From a virus, in the IMG/VR virus record IMGVR_UViG_3300018412_000013, positions 1-64,000 of that record: DNA of 64,000 nucleotides, one strand, 5' to 3'. Both the position numbers and the translations under genes were made by a program. The notes beneath the pieces were generated by a model, which searched no databases, was not told where the DNA came from, and saw nothing but the letters and a program-made list of their open reading frames with translations. Below, piece after piece: positions 62,104 to 64,000 of the stretch (the stretch's first letter is position 1; each line of letters opens with the position of its first letter).

Positions 62104-63054
62104 ATGAGTAATTGGCAAGGCGGTGGCGGTAACTGGGGCGGTAAACGCGCTCCTAAGCCACGTCCACAACACGGTCCAGAGCACGAACTAGAGCCACGCA
62201 TTGAAGCTATCTTACGCAAAGACCGTAATGTCCCTAAGAACTATCACAGTCCAGGTGAATCTCCATCGCGTGAAACCATACTGTTAGAAGGTGACCCAGA
62301 ACGTCAAAGTATTGAAGTACCAAAAGCGGCAATGTTGTTTAAGCAAGCAGGCTACCCACTGAACCACGACCAGTATCCACCGATTAAGAAGTTTAATTCT
62401 GAATACCCAGATTCAAACTACTACTTCGTACACAGCGGTCCTGTATTCTGGAAGAAAGACGAAAACTTCCGTCATATCCCGACATACTCACGTTATGTCA
62501 TCGACCGCTTCGGTCGTGTACTCAATGCCTGCACTGGTGTTGCTGTACAACCTGAAAACGATCGTATGTATAAACTGGTGGCTGATGGTCCTGCCTTTAG
62601 CAATAACCCATACTGGGCAGCTAAAGACACACTGCTGATGTTAGCATTCAGTACCTTACCTGAAAACTTCATTGACTATGGCGGTGGTACATACAGCCAT
62701 GAGCTTAAAGTTGATGCAGAGAAAGGTGAGTACACATGGGTTGCTCGTCCAGCAGTGAAAGTCCGCAATGGCGAAACTGGTCAAACGAAGTTATATCGTA
62801 ATTTCCCTGAGTTTATTGAATGTGCGGTAAAAGACTTCCAGCAAGCCGGTGATTTACGACGTCAAATCCGTACACCGATTGATGGCGTTCTGACCGTAGG
62901 TCCGTTCCAAATCAAGCTAGCAGAAGAAACGGCGATGCCTGAACTTCCAGTGGCTAGCGAAAGCAGTTCTACTGCGGCAGTCAGTGAGCCTGCTCCAGCA
63001 GCAGCCACACAAGAAGAAACCGTCGATATTGATTTCGATGATTTAGAATTCTAA
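62104..63054 (+). CDS. Candidate single-stranded DNA-binding protein
   Basis: 316 residues. Gly/Trp-rich start (GGGGNWGGKRAPKPRP) and a strongly acidic end (EETVDIDFDDLEF), with a Ser/Ala/Pro-rich linker before it (about 275-303). An acidic tip after a flexible linker is the mark of SSB and T7 gp2.5-type proteins, whose tail recruits partners. The middle (about 90-270) has aromatic strands (YFVHSGPVFWKKD). I do not recognise an OB fold with certainty, so this is an inference. Positioned next to early-type genes. Confidence 0.5.
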   Translation: MSNWQGGGGNWGGKRAPKPRPQHGPEHELEPRIEAILRKDRNVPKNYHSPGESPSRETILLEGDPERQSIEVPKAAMLFKQAGYPLNHDQYPPIKKFNSEYPDSNYYFVHSGPVFWKKDENFRHIPTYSRYVIDRFGRVLNACTGVAVQPENDRMYKLVADGPAFSNNPYWAAKDTLLMLAFSTLPENFIDYGGGTYSHELKVDAEKGEYTWVARPAVKVRNGETGQTKLYRNFPEFIECAVKDFQQAGDLRRQIRTPIDGVLTVGPFQIKLAEETAMPELPVASESSSTAAVSEPAPAAATQEETVDIDFDDLEF

Positions 63055-63061
63055 CATGAAC

Positions 63062-63097
63062 TAGTGTACTGTCTGATTTCGGTCAGACAGTACACTA
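63062..63097. terminator. Palindromic hairpin
   Basis: Fifteen-pair stem after the SSB-like gene and just before the ribosome-binding site of the CCA enzyme gene. No U run follows it on the plus strand; it may attenuate or shield the leader. Confidence 0.55.
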
Positions 63098-63109
63098 ATA
63101 GGAGCTTTT

Positions 63110-64000
63110 ATGAAAATATACTTAGTAGGTGGTGCAGTACGTGACATAGCAATGGGCTTAAGTCCAAAGGACTTTGACTATGTGGCTGTTGGCGGTAATC
63201 CCGATTATTTTCAGGAATGGAAGATGGTCGGTAAAGACTTTCCGGTTTTTATTGAACCGGCACATGGATGGGAAGTTGCATTAGCACGTAAAGAAAGTAA
63301 GACAGGACTAGGGTATACCGGTTTTTCTATAGAGTGGGAAGGGGTGACTCTAGAAGAAGATTTAGCTCGACGTGACCTGACCATCAATGCAATGGCGCAG
63401 GAAGTTGACTGGGAGCAAACGGTTGAGAAAGGGTACCCTATAACAACCGGGGATATCATAGACCCCTACGGTGGCTTAGACAGTCTTAAGAACCGATTGT
63501 TGCATCCGACCTCAGTGCGGTTCGAAGAGGACCCAGTGAGGCTATTACGCGCCGGGCGCTTTCTAGCACGGTATACTGAGTTTAAGCCGAGTGTCCAGTT
63601 AATCGAAGTTTGTAAAAGAATGGCGCGACAGGGTACAATGGGTGAACTTAATGCGGCCCGTGTATGGAAAGAAACGGAAAAGGCCCTAACTGAGCACTTT
63701 CCAGTGAACTACTTCGACTTCATTACCCAGTTTGACTTTCCCTTTGTACGGTTCTTACGGGCAATGAAACATACCCGTGAGGACAATGCTTATCATCGTG
63801 AAGAGTCTGTCTATGACCATACAATGATGGTATTAGCTCATGCCAGTCAAACCGATAATAATCCTAGGCTTAACTTTGCCTGCTTAATGCATGACATTGC
63901 TAAACCCTATTGTTATGCAACTCAAGGGAATGGACATGGACATGAAGAGGTAGGAGTAGGGATGGTTAAAGAGTTCTGCTCTACATGGAGTATACCTAAG
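63110..64000 (+). CDS. cca: CCA-adding tRNA nucleotidyltransferase, 3' end cut by window
   Basis: 297 residues visible and still open at the end of the window; E. coli Cca has 412. Nearly every landmark of the gammaproteobacterial enzyme is present: 'YLVGGAVRDIAMGLSPKDFD' with the DxD metal site; 'GYTGFSIEWEGVTLEEDLAR' then 'RDLTINAMAQEV'; 'IDPYGGLDSLKNRLL'; 'EDPVRLLRAGRFLARY'; and an HD-type 'MHDIAKPYCYATQGNGHGHE'. The enzyme adds or repairs the 3' CCA of tRNAs. The start is ATG at 63110 behind AGGAGC. Close likeness to bacterial Cca suggests gain from a host. Confidence 0.92.
   Translation, partial: MKIYLVGGAVRDIAMGLSPKDFDYVAVGGNPDYFQEWKMVGKDFPVFIEPAHGWEVALARKESKTGLGYTGFSIEWEGVTLEEDLARRDLTINAMAQEVDWEQTVEKGYPITTGDIIDPYGGLDSLKNRLLHPTSVRFEEDPVRLLRAGRFLARYTEFKPSVQLIEVCKRMARQGTMGELNAARVWKETEKALTEHFPVNYFDFITQFDFPFVRFLRAMKHTREDNAYHREESVYDHTMMVLAHASQTDNNPRLNFACLMHDIAKPYCYATQGNGHGHEEVGVGMVKEFCSTWSIPK

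Noticed and set aside
1-64000. CRISPR array, insertion sequence or integrase
   Set aside because: No regularly spaced repeats, terminal inverted repeats with transposase, or recombinase gene of that type was seen.

Overview
The window is a stretch of a large tailed-phage genome with a contractile tail, of the phiKZ-like jumbo type. The signs are a multi-subunit phage RNA polymerase encoded among virion genes (a beta'-like N-terminal fragment and a long beta-like subunit), a T4 gp21-type prohead protease, inner-head proteins with protease-cleaved propeptides, a very long tail sheath and tube pair, a large terminase, a UvsX/RecA-like recombinase and a 1,799-residue tail protein carrying an M23 peptidase. 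The CCA-adding enzyme at the right end is close to gammaproteobacterial Cca and an Rz/Rz1-type spanin pair is present, so a Gram-negative, probably gammaproteobacterial, host is likely. Comparisons with phiKZ gene order are from memory, not from a search.

Layout. 1-9369 (minus strand): tail-fibre and baseplate-periphery genes, with three paralogous proteins, two fibres sharing a C-terminal module, collar-domain proteins and fibre-assembly helpers. 9494-12674: three virion-type genes of unknown role. 12780-14932 (plus): spanins and an RNase H with a long extra domain. 14983-16065 (minus): probable central spike. 16137-18620 (plus): SbcC/Rad50-like ATPase. 18667-20720 (minus): two inner-head proteins. 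20815-24774 (plus): recombinase followed by five small or unknown genes. 24816-27657: small genes, including one with an internal tandem duplication. 27786-35209 (minus): two large tail proteins.

35307-41362 (plus) encodes the polymerase. The beta' gene is interrupted by a group I intron (about 36756-37253) placed inside the codons for the catalytic ADFDGD loop; without recognising the intron the gene appears to stop at 36776 without its metal-binding aspartates. 41478-44961: a small ORF, a probable structural protein, an unknown gene, the prohead protease and a small membrane protein. 45136-48575: a run of very small genes, several of them membrane proteins that begin with nearly the same residues. 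48637-51546 (minus): tail tube and sheath. 51762-59464 (plus): three virion-type genes and the terminase. 59519-63054: unknown genes and a candidate ssDNA-binding protein. 63110 to the end: CCA-adding enzyme, cut by the window.

Transcription units are separated by strong palindromic hairpins, many sitting between convergent genes and able to end transcription from both sides. A recurring motif resembling TATATTAC, the phiKZ early-promoter consensus as I recall it, stands before several plus-strand groups. No tRNA, CRISPR array, insertion sequence or integrase was seen. The major capsid protein, portal and beta' C-terminal half are not recognisable here and are probably elsewhere in the genome.
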